NCBI RefSeq assembly: GCF_001598475.1 | Contig: NZ_BCZA01000003.1 | Coordinates: 186,001-250,000 of the forward strand | Length of the DNA: 64,000 nt | Direction of reading: 5' to 3' | DNA from: Pantoea agglomerans NBRC 102470 | GTDB lineage: Bacteria > Pseudomonadota > Gammaproteobacteria > Enterobacterales > Enterobacteriaceae | Notes under the pieces: model-generated | The model's database searches: none | Told to the model about the DNA's origin: nothing | The model's input: the letters and a program-made list of their open reading frames with translations, nothing else | Position numbers and translations under genes: made by a program | In this document: piece by piece, positions 1-10,199 of the stretch | Layout of the letters: each line of letters opens with the position of its first letter | Position numbering within the stretch: position 1 is the first letter of the stretch

Positions 1-1449
1 CTCGCCTTTTCTCCCTACGATTTCTGGCCCGCTGCACTGCTCTCGCTGTGTGGCTTACAGCTGTTGACTCTTAACCGCTCCAGCCCGCAGGCCAGCGCCA
101 TTGGGTTTGTCTGGGGTTTAGGTCTGTTCGGCAGTGGCATCAACTGGGTTTATGTCAGTGTCGCCACCTTTGGCGGCATGCCTGGCCCGGTCAATGTCTT
201 TATCGTAGCGCTGCTGGCGGCTTATCTGGCGATCTACCCGGCGCTGTTTGCCGGCGTACTTAATCGCATCTGGCCGCGAACGACGCTGTGGCGCCTGGCG
301 CTGGCGGCACCGGCATTGTGGCAGATCACCGAGTTCCTGCGCGGCTGGGTGCTGACCGGCTTTCCGTGGCTGCAGTTTGGTTACAGCCAGATCGATGGCC
401 CGTTAAAAGGCCTGGCCCCACTGGCGGGCGTAGAGACGCTGACCTTCCTGCTGATGGTGGTGGCTGGCCTGCTGGCTTATGCCCTGCAACAGCGCAACGT
501 CAGAAGTCTGGTAGCAGCGCTGCTGCTGCTGGCATTGCCATGGCCGTTGCGCTACATCCAGTGGGTTCAGCCGATGCCCGAGCGGGCCGTCGAGGTGGCG
601 CTGGTGCAGGGAAACATCCCGCAATCGATGAAGTGGGATCCGCAGCAGCTTCTCACTACCCTGCGCATTTACAACGGTCTGAGTCAGCCGCTGATGGGCA
701 AAGCGCCGATTATTATCTGGCCTGAATCGGCAATTACCGATCTGGAGAGTAATCAGCAGCCGTTCCTGCGTTCGCTGGATGACGAACTGCGTGAGCGCGG
801 CAGTTCGCTGATCACCGGCATTGTGGACTCCCGGCTGGAGCAGAACCGATATCACGATTACAACACCGTAATCGTGCTGGGCGGTAAAGCGCCGTACAAC
901 TACTTCAGCGGCAATCGTTACCAGAAGAATCACCTGGTGCCGTTTGGCGAATTTGTGCCGCTGGCCGATCTGCTGCGTCCGCTGGCCCCGTTCTTCGATC
1001 TGCCGATGTCGGCATTCAGTCGTGGCAACTACCTCCAGCCGCAACTCAGCGTGGCGGGCTATAACCTGACCAGCGCCATCTGTTATGAGATCGTGCTGGG
1101 TGAACAGGTGCGGGCCAACTTCCATCCCGACACCAACTTCCTGTTGACCGTTTCGAACGATGCCTGGTTTGGTCACTCTATCGGCCCATGGCAGCACTTC
1201 CAGATGGCGAGGATGCGTGCGCTGGAACTGGGACGTCCGCTGTTGCGCAGCACCAATAATGGTGTGACGGCGGTGGTCAATGCCAGTGGTGATGTGGAAG
1301 CCATGCTGCCGCAGTTTACCCGCGATGTGCTGACCAGCAAGGTTACGCCAACGCAGGGAGAAACCCCGTATGCGCGGGCTGGCATCTGGCCAGTGTGGTC
1401 ACTGACGCTGCTGGCGGCGGTGATAGCACTCCTGCGCCGTCGTCGATAA
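1..1449 (+). CDS. lnt: Apolipoprotein N-acyltransferase (5' end outside the window)
   Basis: Lnt transfers a fatty acyl chain from phospholipid to the N-terminal cysteine of apolipoproteins in the inner membrane, the last step of lipoprotein maturation. The frame is open from base 1, so roughly 30 N-terminal residues are missing. Several hydrophobic segments precede a nitrilase-type periplasmic domain. Its catalytic triad is readable: Glu in WPESAI (codon 724-726), Lys in YQKNHL (925-927) and Cys in SAICYE (1081-1083). The spacing between them matches the E. coli triad (E267, K335, C387) closely. A last membrane segment and the RRRR tail end at the TAA. A rho-independent terminator follows directly, so lnt ends its transcription unit. 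Confidence 0.97.
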   Translation, partial: LAFSPYDFWPAALLSLCGLQLLTLNRSSPQASAIGFVWGLGLFGSGINWVYVSVATFGGMPGPVNVFIVALLAAYLAIYPALFAGVLNRIWPRTTLWRLALAAPALWQITEFLRGWVLTGFPWLQFGYSQIDGPLKGLAPLAGVETLTFLLMVVAGLLAYALQQRNVRSLVAALLLLALPWPLRYIQWVQPMPERAVEVALVQGNIPQSMKWDPQQLLTTLRIYNGLSQPLMGKAPIIIWPESAITDLESNQQPFLRSLDDELRERGSSLITGIVDSRLEQNRYHDYNTVIVLGGKAPYNYFSGNRYQKNHLVPFGEFVPLADLLRPLAPFFDLPMSAFSRGNYLQPQLSVAGYNLTSAICYEIVLGEQVRANFHPDTNFLLTVSNDAWFGHSIGPWQHFQMARMRALELGRPLLRSTNNGVTAVVNASGDVEAMLPQFTRDVLTSKVTPTQGETPYARAGIWPVWSLTLLAAVIALLRRRR

Positions 1450-1470
1450 CCTCCCCTCCTGTGCTCACTG

Positions 1471-1497
1471 AAGGCGAAGCACGTGCTTCGCCTTTTT
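1471..1497 (+). terminator. Rho-independent terminator of lnt
   Basis: The hairpin AAGGCGAAGCACGTGCTTCGCC has long complementary arms and is followed by a run of five T. It begins about 20 bases after the lnt stop codon. Confidence 0.88.
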
Positions 1498-1570
1498 CAT
1501 GGTGACTCTCCGGTTTTTTTCACTCCCCACGCCGCACACTCTGCTGTCTTTCTAACCCATAACCTCTTTC

Positions 1571-1586
1571 TGGCACGATGATTGCA
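1571..1586 (+). promoter_or_regulatory. Sigma-54 (-24/-12) promoter of gltIJKL
   Basis: TGGCACGATGATTGCA fits the RpoN consensus TGGCACG-N4-TTGCA exactly, with GG at 1572-1573 and GC at 1584-1585 and the usual ten bases between them. Transcription would start near 1597, giving a leader of about 290 nt before gltI. From memory, an RpoN promoter has been reported or predicted for gltI in enterobacteria. Confidence 0.75.
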
Positions 1587-1643
1587 AAATGTTTCACTGC
1601 TTTTCGCAAACAGGCTGATTGCAGGCGCTGATGCCGGGCGGAT

Positions 1644-1712
1644 TGCACCAAAACAATTGACGCTGCTGCACCATTAACGCGCAGGGTGAAAAAATTGCCT
1701 TTTTTTGGTGCG
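1644..1712 (+). promoter_or_regulatory. Cluster of NtrC-like half sites
   Basis: The NtrC half site TGCACCA occurs exactly at 1644-1650 and 1667-1673, and the opposite half TGGTGCG occurs at 1706-1712. The 17-mers beginning at 1667 and 1696 show partial dyad symmetry of the NtrC type. They lie about 50-120 bases downstream of the predicted start rather than upstream. Enhancers can act from either side, but this position is unusual. The link to NtrC is an inference. Confidence 0.4.
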
Positions 1713-1889
1713 TATCACCTCGCAAAAAAGAAACTTTTTTGTTTCATTGCGTTAACAATCCGCTATGTTAATGACTCTTCTGCGCCCGTTTAAACCGCAG
1801 AATGAGCAGAAACGCAGCAGAAAACAGACACAACATCATAATCAGCGCAGGTTATATCCTGTGCCTTTTTCATACGAAGGAGTTGGAAC

Positions 1890-2786
1890 ATGCAACTACG
1901 CAAAGTGGCATTATCTCTTCTGCTGATCAGCGCAGCGGCGGGAGCGGCCCAGGCGGAAGATCTCAGCGGCACCCTGAAGAAGATCAATGACAATGGCGTC
2001 ATTGTGGTCGGGCATCGCGAATCATCAGTTCCCTTTTCTTATTATGACAACCAGCAAAAAGTCGTCGGCTACTCACAGGCTTACTCAAACGCCATCGTTG
2101 AAGCGATTAAAGCAAAGCTGAACAAGCCTGATCTGCAGGTCAAAATGATCCCGATCACCTCACAAAACCGTATTCCGCTGCTGCAAAACGGCACCTACGA
2201 TTATGAGTGTGGCTCGACCACCAATAACCTTGAGCGCCAGAAACAGGCCGCCTTCTCAGACACTATTTTTGTTATCGGCACCCGTCTGCTGGTGAAGAAA
2301 GATGGCCCGATCAAAGATTTCGCTGACCTGAAAGGCAAAACCGTAGTGGTGACCTCAGGTACCACCTCTGAAGTGCTGCTGCACAAACTCAACGACGAAC
2401 AGAAACTGGATCTGCGCATCATCAGCGCAAAAGATCACGGTGACTCCTTCCGTACGCTGGAAACCGGTCGTGCCGTGGCCTTTATGATGGATGATGCCCT
2501 GCTGGCAGGCGAACGCGCCAAAGCCAAAAAGCCGGACAACTGGGAAATCCTGGGCACGCCACAGTCAAAAGAGGCTTATGGCTGCATGCTGCGTAAAGAT
2601 GATCCGCAGTTCAAAGCCCTGGTGGATGAAACCATTGCCAAAGCCCAGACCTCTGGCCAGGCAGAAAAATGGTTCGACACCTGGTTCAAACAGCCGATTC
2701 CACCAAAGAACCTGAACATGAACTTTGAGCTCTCTGATGACATGAAAGCGCTGTTCAAAACACCAAATGATAAAGCACTGAATTAA
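1890..2786 (+). CDS. gltI: Glutamate/aspartate ABC transporter, periplasmic binding protein
   Basis: This protein captures glutamate and aspartate in the periplasm and delivers them to the GltJK-GltL importer. It has 298 residues. A signal peptide ends in AAQA with cleavage likely after residue 22. A family-3 solute-binding fold follows, with the early segment VGHRESSVPFSYYD and the ligand-binding region NGTYDYECGSTTNN as in E. coli GltI. The start has a strong Shine-Dalgarno (AAGGAG, seven bases upstream). It is the first gene of gltIJKL. The 281-base gap to gltJ holds a terminator and a probable sRNA, which would let the binding protein be made in excess over the membrane subunits. A sigma-54 promoter lies upstream. 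Confidence 0.97.
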   Translation: MQLRKVALSLLLISAAAGAAQAEDLSGTLKKINDNGVIVVGHRESSVPFSYYDNQQKVVGYSQAYSNAIVEAIKAKLNKPDLQVKMIPITSQNRIPLLQNGTYDYECGSTTNNLERQKQAAFSDTIFVIGTRLLVKKDGPIKDFADLKGKTVVVTSGTTSEVLLHKLNDEQKLDLRIISAKDHGDSFRTLETGRAVAFMMDDALLAGERAKAKKPDNWEILGTPQSKEAYGCMLRKDDPQFKALVDETIAKAQTSGQAEKWFDTWFKQPIPPKNLNMNFELSDDMKALFKTPNDKALN

Positions 2787-2894
2787 CAAAAAAAATACCC
2801 AATGGATTTCAGATTGCATTGAGGCAGCAGAAAAATGACTCCCGATGAGCCTGCTCCGGTAAGTGATTCGGGTGAGTGAATGTAGCCAACAAAA

Positions 2895-3055
2895 ATGCAG
2901 CCTGAAAGACGACGGGTATAACAAGGGCGGCCTGGCTGCCCTCTCGATTGCTGAAACCGCGGCATGGACAGACAGACTGACACGGGTCGTTCCCCTGAGT
3001 CAGGAAATAAAACGCCGTTCATCAATCTTCAGGGTAGCTTAGCTACCCTTTTTTT
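2895..3055 (+). ncRNA. sroC: SroC-like small RNA processed from the gltI-gltJ spacer
   Basis: In E. coli and Salmonella the gltI-gltJ spacer yields SroC, a processed RNA of about 160 nt that ends at an intrinsic terminator and sponges the sRNA GcvB. Here the same spacer is kept. It is much longer than an ordinary intraoperonic gap, contains no gene, and ends in a perfect terminator ten bases before the gltJ Shine-Dalgarno. The stretch around GTATAACAAGGGCGGC resembles the start of SroC as I remember it. The 3' end is set by the terminator. The 5' end is only estimated from the known length. Confidence 0.6.
3031..3055 (+). terminator. Intraoperonic terminator between gltI and gltJ
   Basis: AGGGTAGC-TTA-GCTACCCT forms a perfect 8-bp stem with a 3-base loop, followed by six further T. 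It gives the probable 3' end of SroC. Read-through would be needed for gltJKL expression. Confidence 0.88.
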
Positions 3056-3067
3056 CCGGAGCTCGTT

Positions 3068-3808
3068 ATGGGTATCGATTGGAACTGGGGCATATTCCTC
3101 GAACAGGCCCCGTTCGGTAACACGACCTACCTCGGCTGGCTGTGGTCCGGTTTTCAGGTGACAATTGCCGTCTCCTGCTGCGCCTGGATTATCGCCTTCT
3201 GCGTGGGTTCATTTTTCGGCATTCTGCGCACCGTGCCTAATCGCCTGCTGTCGACCATTGGCACCTGCTATGTCGAACTGTTTCGTAACATCCCACTGAT
3301 CGTCCAGTTCTTCTTCTGGTATCTGGTGGCGCCCGAGCTGGTGGGCGAAAAGCTTGGCATGTGGTTTAAGTCTGAGCTGGATCCCAACATTCAGTTCTTC
3401 CTCTCCTCGATGATCTGTCTTGGCCTGTTTACCGCCGCCCGCGTCTGCGAGCAGGTGCGCGCAGCGATTCAGTCACTGCCGAGTGGACAGAAGAATGCCG
3501 GTCTGGCGATGGGCTTAACCCTGCCGCAGACCTATCGCTATGTGCTGCTGCCGAATGCGTATCGCGTGATTGTGCCGCCGATGACCTCGGAAATGCTGAA
3601 CCTGGTGAAGAACTCCGCTATCGCCTCCACCATTGGTCTGGTCGATATGGCGGCGCAGGCGGGCAAACTGCTCGACTATTCTGCCCACGCCTATGAATCC
3701 TTTACCGCCATTACGCTGGCCTACGTTGCGATTAACCTGGTGATTATGTTGTTGATGAGTCTGGTCGAGCGCAAAGTCCGGCTGCCAGGCAATGCGGGAG
3801 GCAAGTAA
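3068..3808 (+). CDS. gltJ: Glutamate/aspartate ABC transporter permease
   Basis: GltJ is one of two inner-membrane subunits of the glutamate/aspartate importer. It has 246 residues and several hydrophobic helices. The EAA-type coupling loop is visible as [20 protein letters not shown], which contacts the ATPase. The N-terminus [15 protein letters not shown] and overall length match the E. coli protein. The ATG is preceded by GGAGC. The stop codon shares one base with the gltK start (TAATG), so the two permease subunits are translationally coupled. Confidence 0.96.
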   Translation: MGIDWNWGIFLEQAPFGNTTYLGWLWSGFQVTIAVSCCAWIIAFCVGSFFGILRTVPNRLLSTIGTCYVELFRNIPLIVQFFFWYLVAPELVGEKLGMWFKSELDPNIQFFLSSMICLGLFTAARVCEQVRAAIQSLPSGQKNAGLAMGLTLPQTYRYVLLPNAYRVIVPPMTSEMLNLVKNSAIASTIGLVDMAAQAGKLLDYSAHAYESFTAITLAYVAINLVIMLLMSLVERKVRLPGNAGGK

Positions 3809-4485
3809 TGTACGAGTTTGACTGGAGTTCGATTACACCCAGCCTGCCCTATCTGCTTAATGGCTTAGTGATCACCTTTAAGATCACGATTACCGCCGTG
3901 GTCTTCGGCATCCTGTGGGGCACTCTGCTGGCGGTGATGCGCCTGTCGACGTTTAAGCCTATCAGCTGGTTCGCTAAAATTTACGTCAACCTGTTCCGCT
4001 CAGTGCCGCTGGTCATGGTGCTGCTGTGGTTCTATCTGGTCGTGCCGAGTTTTCTGCAGCAGGTGCTGGGCCTGTCGCCCAAAACGGATATCCGACTGAT
4101 TTCAGCCATGGTCGCCTTTTCGCTGTTCGAAGCGGCGTACTACTCTGAAATTATTCGCGCCGGCATCATCAGTATCTCGCGTGGACAGGGCAGTGCGGCT
4201 CTGGCGCTGGGCATGACGCAGTGGCAGGCAATGCGACTGATCATCCTGCCACAGGCGTTTCGCGCCATGGTTCCGCTGTTACTGACGCAAGGTATCGTGC
4301 TGTTCCAGGATACCTCGCTGGTTTATGTCTTAAGCCTGGCGGACTTCTTCCGTACCGCGTCCACCATTGGTGAGCGTGATGGCACCCAGGTTGAAATGGT
4401 TCTGTTTGCAGGTCTGGTCTACTTCGTTATCAGCCTGAGCGCATCGCTGTTGGTCAGCTATCTAAAAAGAAAAAGGACGGTTTAA
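3808..4485 (+). CDS. gltK: Glutamate/aspartate ABC transporter permease
   Basis: GltK is the second permease subunit and pairs with GltJ in the inner membrane. It has 225 residues and about five hydrophobic segments. The EAA loop reads [20 protein letters not shown]. Its ATG overlaps the gltJ stop by one base, and its TAA is followed immediately by the gltL ATG. Translation of the three genes is therefore tightly linked. Length and sequence agree with the polar-amino-acid HisM/HisQ permease family. Confidence 0.96.
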   Translation: MYEFDWSSITPSLPYLLNGLVITFKITITAVVFGILWGTLLAVMRLSTFKPISWFAKIYVNLFRSVPLVMVLLWFYLVVPSFLQQVLGLSPKTDIRLISAMVAFSLFEAAYYSEIIRAGIISISRGQGSAALALGMTQWQAMRLIILPQAFRAMVPLLLTQGIVLFQDTSLVYVLSLADFFRTASTIGERDGTQVEMVLFAGLVYFVISLSASLLVSYLKRKRTV

Positions 4486-5211
4486 ATGATTAGCCTGAAA
4501 AATGTTTCTAAGTGGTATGGTCACTTTCAGGTGCTGACCGACTGCTCAACCGACGTCAAAACCGGTGAAGTGGTGGTGGTATGCGGCCCGTCCGGCTCCG
4601 GTAAATCAACGCTGATCAAAACGGTGAACGGCCTTGAGCCGATTCAGCAGGGCGTGATTGCGGTGAACGGCACCGAGGTGAATAACAAAAAGACTAATCT
4701 TGCGCAGCTTCGCAGCCAGGTCGGGATGGTGTTCCAGCACTTCGAGCTGTTTCCGCATCTGAGCATTATCAACAACCTGGTTCTGGCGCAGGTGAAAGTG
4801 CTGAAGCGCGACAAAGCGGCAGCCCGCGATAAAGGGCTGAAGCTGCTGAAGCGAGTGGGTCTCTCCGCCCATGCTGAGAAGTTTCCCGGCCAGCTCTCAG
4901 GTGGTCAGCAGCAGCGTGTGGCGATTGCGCGAGCGCTCTGCATGGACCCTATCGCGATGCTGTTTGATGAACCCACCTCCGCGCTGGATCCGGAAATGAT
5001 CAACGAAGTGCTGGATGTGATGGTTGAACTGGCACAGGAAGGGATGACGATGATGGTGGTGACCCATGAGATGGGCTTCGCCCGTAAGGTTGCCAATCGC
5101 GTGATCTTTATGGATGAAGGGAAAATTATCGAAGACACCAACAAAGATGACTTCTTTAATAATCCACAGTCTGAGCGCGCTAAAGATTTCCTCGCAAAAA
5201 TCCTGCACTAA
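4486..5211 (+). CDS. gltL: Glutamate/aspartate ABC transporter, ATP-binding subunit
   Basis: GltL hydrolyses ATP to drive glutamate/aspartate uptake through GltJK. In its 241 residues the Walker A motif GPSGSGKST, the Q-loop ([10 protein letters not shown]), the signature [15 protein letters not shown], Walker [12 protein letters not shown] and the switch histidine in VVTHEMGF are all intact. The gene begins with no gap after gltK. It ends the operon, and a GC-rich hairpin follows. Confidence 0.97.
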   Translation: MISLKNVSKWYGHFQVLTDCSTDVKTGEVVVVCGPSGSGKSTLIKTVNGLEPIQQGVIAVNGTEVNNKKTNLAQLRSQVGMVFQHFELFPHLSIINNLVLAQVKVLKRDKAAARDKGLKLLKRVGLSAHAEKFPGQLSGGQQQRVAIARALCMDPIAMLFDEPTSALDPEMINEVLDVMVELAQEGMTMMVVTHEMGFARKVANRVIFMDEGKIIEDTNKDDFFNNPQSERAKDFLAKILH

Positions 5212-5224
5212 ACCTGACGAACAG

Positions 5225-5247
5225 GCGGGTCACCCAGGGTGGCCCGC
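5225..5247 (+). terminator. Hairpin after gltL, probable terminator
   Basis: GCGGGTCACC and GGTGGCCCGC pair over ten positions with one G-T wobble, but only a weak T tract follows (TTCATTTA). It separates gltL from the convergent ybeL and may serve both strands. Confidence 0.55.
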
Positions 5248-5269
5248 TTCATTTAGCTACGCCGCACTA

Positions 5270-5752
5270 TCAGGGTTCAAACGGCTGACGCTGGAACTGA
5301 TCGTTGCCGCATTCCGGACAACGTGACAGCGTTTCAGGCGTATAGATTGCCCGGGTGAACTGGCATTTCTCACAGACCAGATTGCCCAGCCCCACCACTT
5401 CCCCGCTTTGATAAACCCCGTGATGATGCAGATCCTGGAAGACCTCTCGCCACTCCAGCTGACTTTTATCGGTGATATCCGCCAGCTCTTTCCAGACGCT
5501 CTCACGGATGATGCGCATAAACAGTGAGTCGGCCAGCGGTTCTTCCACATCGGTGTAGCTGCGTGCAAACTCGCCCAGATCACGGCGCACTGAGCTGAGC
5601 GCCTGGTCAATCTCCTGTTCCGTCATATCATCGCGCACCAGCAACTGGCTTCGTCGCCCGGCAATCAGCTCATCAAGGTTACGATCGCCCTGACGAAGAC
5701 GTTCGGTCAATACGGCTAACGACTCGCGATATTCCTGAGCCACTTTATTCAT
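5270..5752 (-). CDS. ybeL: Zinc-ribbon protein YbeL (DUF1451)
   Basis: This conserved 160-residue protein has no established function. The N-terminal two thirds is charged and helical. The segment ADITDKSQLEWREVFQDL is nearly identical to E. coli YbeL. The C-terminus carries a zinc ribbon built from CEKC and CPEC pairs. A longer open frame extends upstream to 5881. I chose the internal ATG at 5752 because it matches the E. coli N-terminus MNKVAQ and has a good AAGGAG ribosome site. The gene runs opposite to gltL and divergently from leuS, as in E. coli. Confidence 0.93.
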   Translation of the reverse strand: MNKVAQEYRESLAVLTERLRQGDRNLDELIAGRRSQLLVRDDMTEQEIDQALSSVRRDLGEFARSYTDVEEPLADSLFMRIIRESVWKELADITDKSQLEWREVFQDLHHHGVYQSGEVVGLGNLVCEKCQFTRAIYTPETLSRCPECGNDQFQRQPFEP

Positions 5753-5894
5753 TTTGTTCTCCTTTATGCAGACCCTCGCTGAACTAAGTTTAGTCGTAAT
5801 GTTGCTTTTGCCGTGTCGTCTGTACAGTGAATTACAAAAGGGTGAAGGCTCTGACGCTTTCGGCAGAAATCGTGCCGGCAAAAGTGGGAAGTGT

Positions 5895-5923
5895 TGTTGA
5901 TACGCGGCCTTATGGGTATGCTA
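5895..5923 (+). promoter_or_regulatory. Candidate sigma-70 promoter of leuS
   Basis: TTGTTG and TATGCT are separated by exactly 17 bases, about 50 bases before the leuS ATG. Both boxes are imperfect, so this is only a reasonable guess. No better candidate was seen in the ybeL-leuS gap. Confidence 0.4.
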
Positions 5924-5974
5924 TGCGGATCTTAGAGCCAGAAAAATGTTTTTCATAAAGGACCACAGGCAGCC

Positions 5975-8557
5975 ATGCAAGAGCAATACCGCCCGGAAGA
6001 AATTGAATCCCGTGTGCAGCAGCACTGGGATGAAAACGAAACGTTTAAAGTGACTGAGCAGGAAGGTAAAGAGAAATACTATTGCCTCTCCATGTTGCCC
6101 TATCCTTCTGGCCGCCTGCACATGGGCCACGTTCGTAACTACACCATCGGCGACGTAATCGCGCGTTATCAGCGTATGCTCGGCAAAAACGTACTACAGC
6201 CGATTGGCTGGGATGCTTTCGGCCTGCCTGCGGAAGGCGCTGCGGTGAAAAACAACACCGCTCCGGCCCCGTGGACTTACGACAATATCGCCTACATGAA
6301 AAACCAGCTCAAACTGCTGGGCTTTGGCTATGACTGGAGTCGTGAACTGGCAACCTGCCAGCCAGAGTACTATCGCTGGGAACAGTGGTTCTTTACCAAA
6401 CTGTATGAAAAAGGCCTGGTCTATAAAAAGACCTCTGCCGTGAACTGGTGCCCGAACGATCAGACGGTGCTGGCGAACGAGCAGGTGATCGACGGCTGCT
6501 GCTGGCGCTGCGACACCAAAGTTGAGCGTAAAGAGATCCCGCAGTGGTTTATCAAAATCACCGATTATGCGGAAGAGCTGCTGAACGACCTGGATACGCT
6601 GGAAGAGTGGCCTGAGCAGGTCAAAACCATGCAGCGTAACTGGATTGGCCGCTCTGAAGGTGTCGAAATCACCTTCGATGTGGCTGACAGCGAAGAGAAG
6701 GTCACTGTCTACACCACCCGCCCGGATACCTTTATCGGCGCAACCTATGTTGCCGTTGCCGCAGGCCATCCGCTGGCGACCCAGGCGTCGGTCAATAATC
6801 CGGCGCTGGCTGACTTTATCGCTGAATGTCGCAATACCAAAGTGGCTGAAGCCGATATGGCGACCATGGAGAAGAAAGGCATGGCGACCGGCCTGTCTGT
6901 TGTTCATCCGCTGACCGGCGAGCTTATCCCGGTCTGGGTTGCCAACTTCGTACTGATGGAATATGGCACCGGCGCTGTGATGGCGGTTCCGGCGCACGAT
7001 CAGCGCGACTGGGAGTTTGCCACTAAATATGATCTGCCGATTAAGCCGGTCATCCTGAATCTGGATGGTTCCATTCCTGATGTCAGCATTGCGGCGATGA
7101 CTGACAAAGGTGCGCTGTTCAACTCAGGTGAGTTTAACGGCATGGATCACGCCACCGGTTTTAACGCCATCGCGGATTCGCTGGCGGCAAAAGGCGTGGG
7201 CGTGCGTAAAGTGAACTACCGCCTGCGCGACTGGGGTGTCTCCCGTCAGCGCTACTGGGGTGCCCCTATCCCGATGGTGACGCTGGAAGATGGCACCGTT
7301 ATGCCTGCACCAGAAGACCAGCTGCCGGTGATCCTGCCGGAAGATGTGGTGATGGATGGCATTACCAGCCCAATCAAAGCGGATCCGGAGTGGGCTAAAA
7401 CCACGGTAAACGGCCAGCCTGCTCTGCGTGAAACCGACACCTTTGACACCTTCATGGAGTCTTCCTGGTACTACGCGCGTTATACCTGCGCCAGCTACAA
7501 GGAAGGCATGCTGGATCCGGCAGCGGCAAACTACTGGCTGCCGGTCGATCAGTATGTGGGCGGTATTGAACACGCCATCATGCACCTGATGTATTTCCGC
7601 TTCTTCCACAAGCTGCTGCGTGACGCGGGCCTTGTGAACTCCAATGAGCCAGCCAAACGTCTGCTGTGCCAGGGCATGGTGCTGGCTGACGCCTTCTACT
7701 ACCTTGGTGCCAACGGCGAGCGCAACTGGGTTTCACCGGTTGACGTTGAGGTTGAGCGGGATGAGAAAGGCCGCATTGTTAAAGCCACAGACACGCAGGG
7801 CCGCGAAGTGATCTACGCGGGCATGAGCAAAATGTCGAAGTCGAAAAACAACGGCATCGACCCACAGCTGATGGTTGAGCGTTACGGCGCGGATACCGTG
7901 CGTCTGTTTATGATGTTTGCTTCACCGGCGGATATGACGCTGGAGTGGCAGGAGTCGGGCGTTGAAGGGGCGAACCGCTTCCTGAAACGTGTCTGGAAGC
8001 TGGTCTTCGAGCATACACAGAAAGGTGCGACCGTGGCACTGGATGTGGAGAGCCTGAATGACGAGCAGAAATCGCTGCGTCGCGATCTGCACAAAACCAT
8101 CGCCAAAGTGGCGGATGATATTGGCCGTCGTCAGACTTTCAACACTGCCATTGCGGCGATCATGGAGCTGATGAACAAACTGGCACGCGCCCCGCAGGAA
8201 AGCGAGCAGGATTGCGCCCTGATGCAGGAAGCGCTGCTGGCCATCGTCCGTCTGCTCTATCCGTTTACCCCGCACGCCTGCTATGTTCTGTGGCAGACGC
8301 TGGGTGGCGAAGGCACTATCGATGAAGCGAGCTGGCCGGTTGCGGATGAAGCCGCTATGGTTGAAGATTCGCTGCTGGTAGTGGTTCAGGTTAACGGTAA
8401 AGTGCGCGGTAAAATCACCGTGCCAGCCGATGCAACACAGGAACAGGTTCAGGCACGCGCTGCGCAGGAGCATCTGGTAGCGAAGTATCTGGACGGCGTG
8501 ACTATCCGTAAAGTCATTTATGTACCGGGCAAACTGCTTAACCTGGTCGTAGGTTAA
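5975..8557 (+). CDS. leuS: Leucyl-tRNA synthetase
   Basis: LeuS attaches leucine to tRNA-Leu in the cytoplasm. The 860-residue length is that of the E. coli enzyme. The class I signatures are present: HMGH within [18 protein letters not shown] near residue 50, and KMSKS at residues 619-623. The CP1 editing domain lies between them, with its threonine-rich TTRPDTF segment, and a zinc-binding cysteine cluster (CPND, CCWRCD) is visible. The C-terminal region ends [16 protein letters not shown]. It heads the operon leuS-lptE-holA-nadD. Confidence 0.98.
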   Translation: MQEQYRPEEIESRVQQHWDENETFKVTEQEGKEKYYCLSMLPYPSGRLHMGHVRNYTIGDVIARYQRMLGKNVLQPIGWDAFGLPAEGAAVKNNTAPAPWTYDNIAYMKNQLKLLGFGYDWSRELATCQPEYYRWEQWFFTKLYEKGLVYKKTSAVNWCPNDQTVLANEQVIDGCCWRCDTKVERKEIPQWFIKITDYAEELLNDLDTLEEWPEQVKTMQRNWIGRSEGVEITFDVADSEEKVTVYTTRPDTFIGATYVAVAAGHPLATQASVNNPALADFIAECRNTKVAEADMATMEKKGMATGLSVVHPLTGELIPVWVANFVLMEYGTGAVMAVPAHDQRDWEFATKYDLPIKPVILNLDGSIPDVSIAAMTDKGALFNSGEFNGMDHATGFNAIADSLAAKGVGVRKVNYRLRDWGVSRQRYWGAPIPMVTLEDGTVMPAPEDQLPVILPEDVVMDGITSPIKADPEWAKTTVNGQPALRETDTFDTFMESSWYYARYTCASYKEGMLDPAAANYWLPVDQYVGGIEHAIMHLMYFRFFHKLLRDAGLVNSNEPAKRLLCQGMVLADAFYYLGANGERNWVSPVDVEVERDEKGRIVKATDTQGREVIYAGMSKMSKSKNNGIDPQLMVERYGADTVRLFMMFASPADMTLEWQESGVEGANRFLKRVWKLVFEHTQKGATVALDVESLNDEQKSLRRDLHKTIAKVADDIGRRQTFNTAIAAIMELMNKLARAPQESEQDCALMQEALLAIVRLLYPFTPHACYVLWQTLGGEGTIDEASWPVADEAAMVEDSLLVVVQVNGKVRGKITVPADATQEQVQARAAQEHLVAKYLDGVTIRKVIYVPGKLLNLVVG

Positions 8558-8571
8558 GTTCAGGAGGAACT

Positions 8572-9171
8572 GTGCGACATCCGATTATCAGGCTGTTTGT
8601 CATGCTGGCGGTGGTGATCACCGCTGGCTGTGGTTTTCATCCGCGCGGCACCACTCAGGTGCCCAGCGAACTGAAAACCCTGATTGTTTCAACCGGCGAT
8701 CCTTATGGGCCGCTGGCGCGTACTGTGCGTCAGCAGCTGCGTATCAACGATGTCAAAATTGTTGAAGACAGCAAACAGAATCGCACCGATATTCCAACGC
8801 TGCGCCTGGGGCCTGAATCCTCGGGCCGTAACACGGCTTCGGTCTTTATCAGCGGCACCACTGCCGAGTATCAGATGGTGATGACCCTCACCGCGCAGGT
8901 GCTGCTGCCGGGCAAAGGTATCTATCCTATCAGCACCACGGTTTATCGGTCGTTCTTCGATAACCCGAACGCTGCGCTGGCAAAAGATGCCGAGCAGGAT
9001 CTGATTACGCAGGAGATGCGTCAGCGTGCTGCTGAACAGCTGGTACGTAAACTGCTGACGGTACACGCCGCGCAGATCAACAGCAAAGAGACCTTACCGG
9101 CGTCAGTGATTCCGGTGCCGGGTCAGGGTTCACAGGAAGCGCCCACTTCCTCTGCTACCAGCCTGCAATGA
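8572..9171 (+). CDS. lptE: LPS-assembly lipoprotein LptE
   Basis: LptE is an outer-membrane lipoprotein that plugs the LptD barrel and helps insert lipopolysaccharide into the outer leaflet. It has 199 residues. It starts with GTG behind a good AGGAGG site. A short signal sequence ends in a lipobox ITAGC, followed by the family-typical [11 protein letters not shown]. The tail is low-complexity and rich in serine, threonine and proline, and varies between species. The TGA overlaps the holA ATG (ATGA), as in other enterobacteria. Confidence 0.95.
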   Translation: MRHPIIRLFVMLAVVITAGCGFHPRGTTQVPSELKTLIVSTGDPYGPLARTVRQQLRINDVKIVEDSKQNRTDIPTLRLGPESSGRNTASVFISGTTAEYQMVMTLTAQVLLPGKGIYPISTTVYRSFFDNPNAALAKDAEQDLITQEMRQRAAEQLVRKLLTVHAAQINSKETLPASVIPVPGQGSQEAPTSSATSLQ

Positions 9172-10199
9172 TCAGGATTTATCCTGAGCAACTCAGCGCG
9201 CAGCTCCGTGAGGGGCTGCGCGCCTGTTATTTGTTAGCCGGTAACGAACCGCTGCTGCTGCAGGAAAGTTCAGATGCGATTCGCGTCGCCGCAACCGCGC
9301 AGGGATTCGAAGAACATTTTAGTTTTACGCTGGATGCACAGACTGACTGGGAGAGCCTGTTCGTCAGTTGCCAGTCACTGAGCCTGTTTGCTCAGCGTCA
9401 GACCATGACGCTACAATTCCCCGATAATGGCCCCAACGCCGCGATGGCAGAGCAGCTGGTTAAGCTGTCGCAGTTGCTGCACGCCGATATTCTGCTGATT
9501 TGCCGGATGGCGAAGCTGACCAAAGCGCAGGAAAACAGCGCCTGGTTTAAAGCGTTGTCCGCCTCTGCGGTATTGGTGCCCTGTCAGACGCCTGAACAGG
9601 CGCAACTGCCACGCTGGGTCGTTAATCGCGCTAAGGCGCTGAAGTTATCGGTAGATGACGCGGCCGTGCAACTGTTGTGTTACTGCTATGAAGGCAATCT
9701 GCTGGCGCTGGCGCAGGCGCTGGAGCGGCTCTCGCTGCAGTGGCCCGACGGCAAGCTGACCCTGCCCCGGGTTGAAGAGGCGGTCAGTGATGCCGCGCAC
9801 TTTACTCCTTTCCACTGGGTGGATGCCCTGCTGGCGGGAAAAAGCCGCCGCGCCCTGCATATTCTGCATCAGCTGGAGAAAGAAGAGAGCGAAGTGGTGA
9901 TACTGCTGCGTACGCTGCAGCGTGATCTGCTGGCGCTGCTGCATCTGCAACGCCACCAGACAGCGCAGCCGCTGCGTACGCTGATGGATCAGCAGCGCAT
10001 CTGGCAGAATCGCCGTGCGCTGTTTACCGACGCGCTGCAACGAGTGGATGCCACGCGTCTGCAACGCGCCATTCATCTGCTGAGTCAGATTGAAATCACC
10101 CTGAAGCAGGATTATGGACAGCCGGTGTGGCCGCAGTTACAGACCCTGACGCTGCTGCTCAGCAGTCGTGCTTTTCCGACGAGCTTTGCCCATGTCTGA
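9168..10199 (+). CDS. holA: DNA polymerase III subunit delta
   Basis: HolA is the delta subunit of the clamp loader. It opens the beta sliding clamp at replication forks. The 343-residue protein starts [17 protein letters not shown] and continues with [14 protein letters not shown], the N-terminal AAA+-like domain that contacts the clamp. Helical lid and collar domains follow. It overlaps lptE by four bases and nadD by eight, so it is coupled to both. Confidence 0.96.
   Translation: MIRIYPEQLSAQLREGLRACYLLAGNEPLLLQESSDAIRVAATAQGFEEHFSFTLDAQTDWESLFVSCQSLSLFAQRQTMTLQFPDNGPNAAMAEQLVKLSQLLHADILLICRMAKLTKAQENSAWFKALSASAVLVPCQTPEQAQLPRWVVNRAKALKLSVDDAAVQLLCYCYEGNLLALAQALERLSLQWPDGKLTLPRVEEAVSDAAHFTPFHWVDALLAGKSRRALHILHQLEKEESEVVILLRTLQRDLLALLHLQRHQTAQPLRTLMDQQRIWQNRRALFTDALQRVDATRLQRAIHLLSQIEITLKQDYGQPVWPQLQTLTLLLSSRAFPTSFAHV

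Noticed and set aside
403..1197. A 264-codon reverse frame inside lnt
   Set aside because: It mirrors lnt, has no ribosome site or recognisable domain, and lnt is certain.
1747..1773. A sigma-70 promoter close to gltI (TTGCGT with TATGTT or TTAATG)
   Set aside because: Spacers are 11 or 15 bases and neither box is good; the sigma-54 element is far better.
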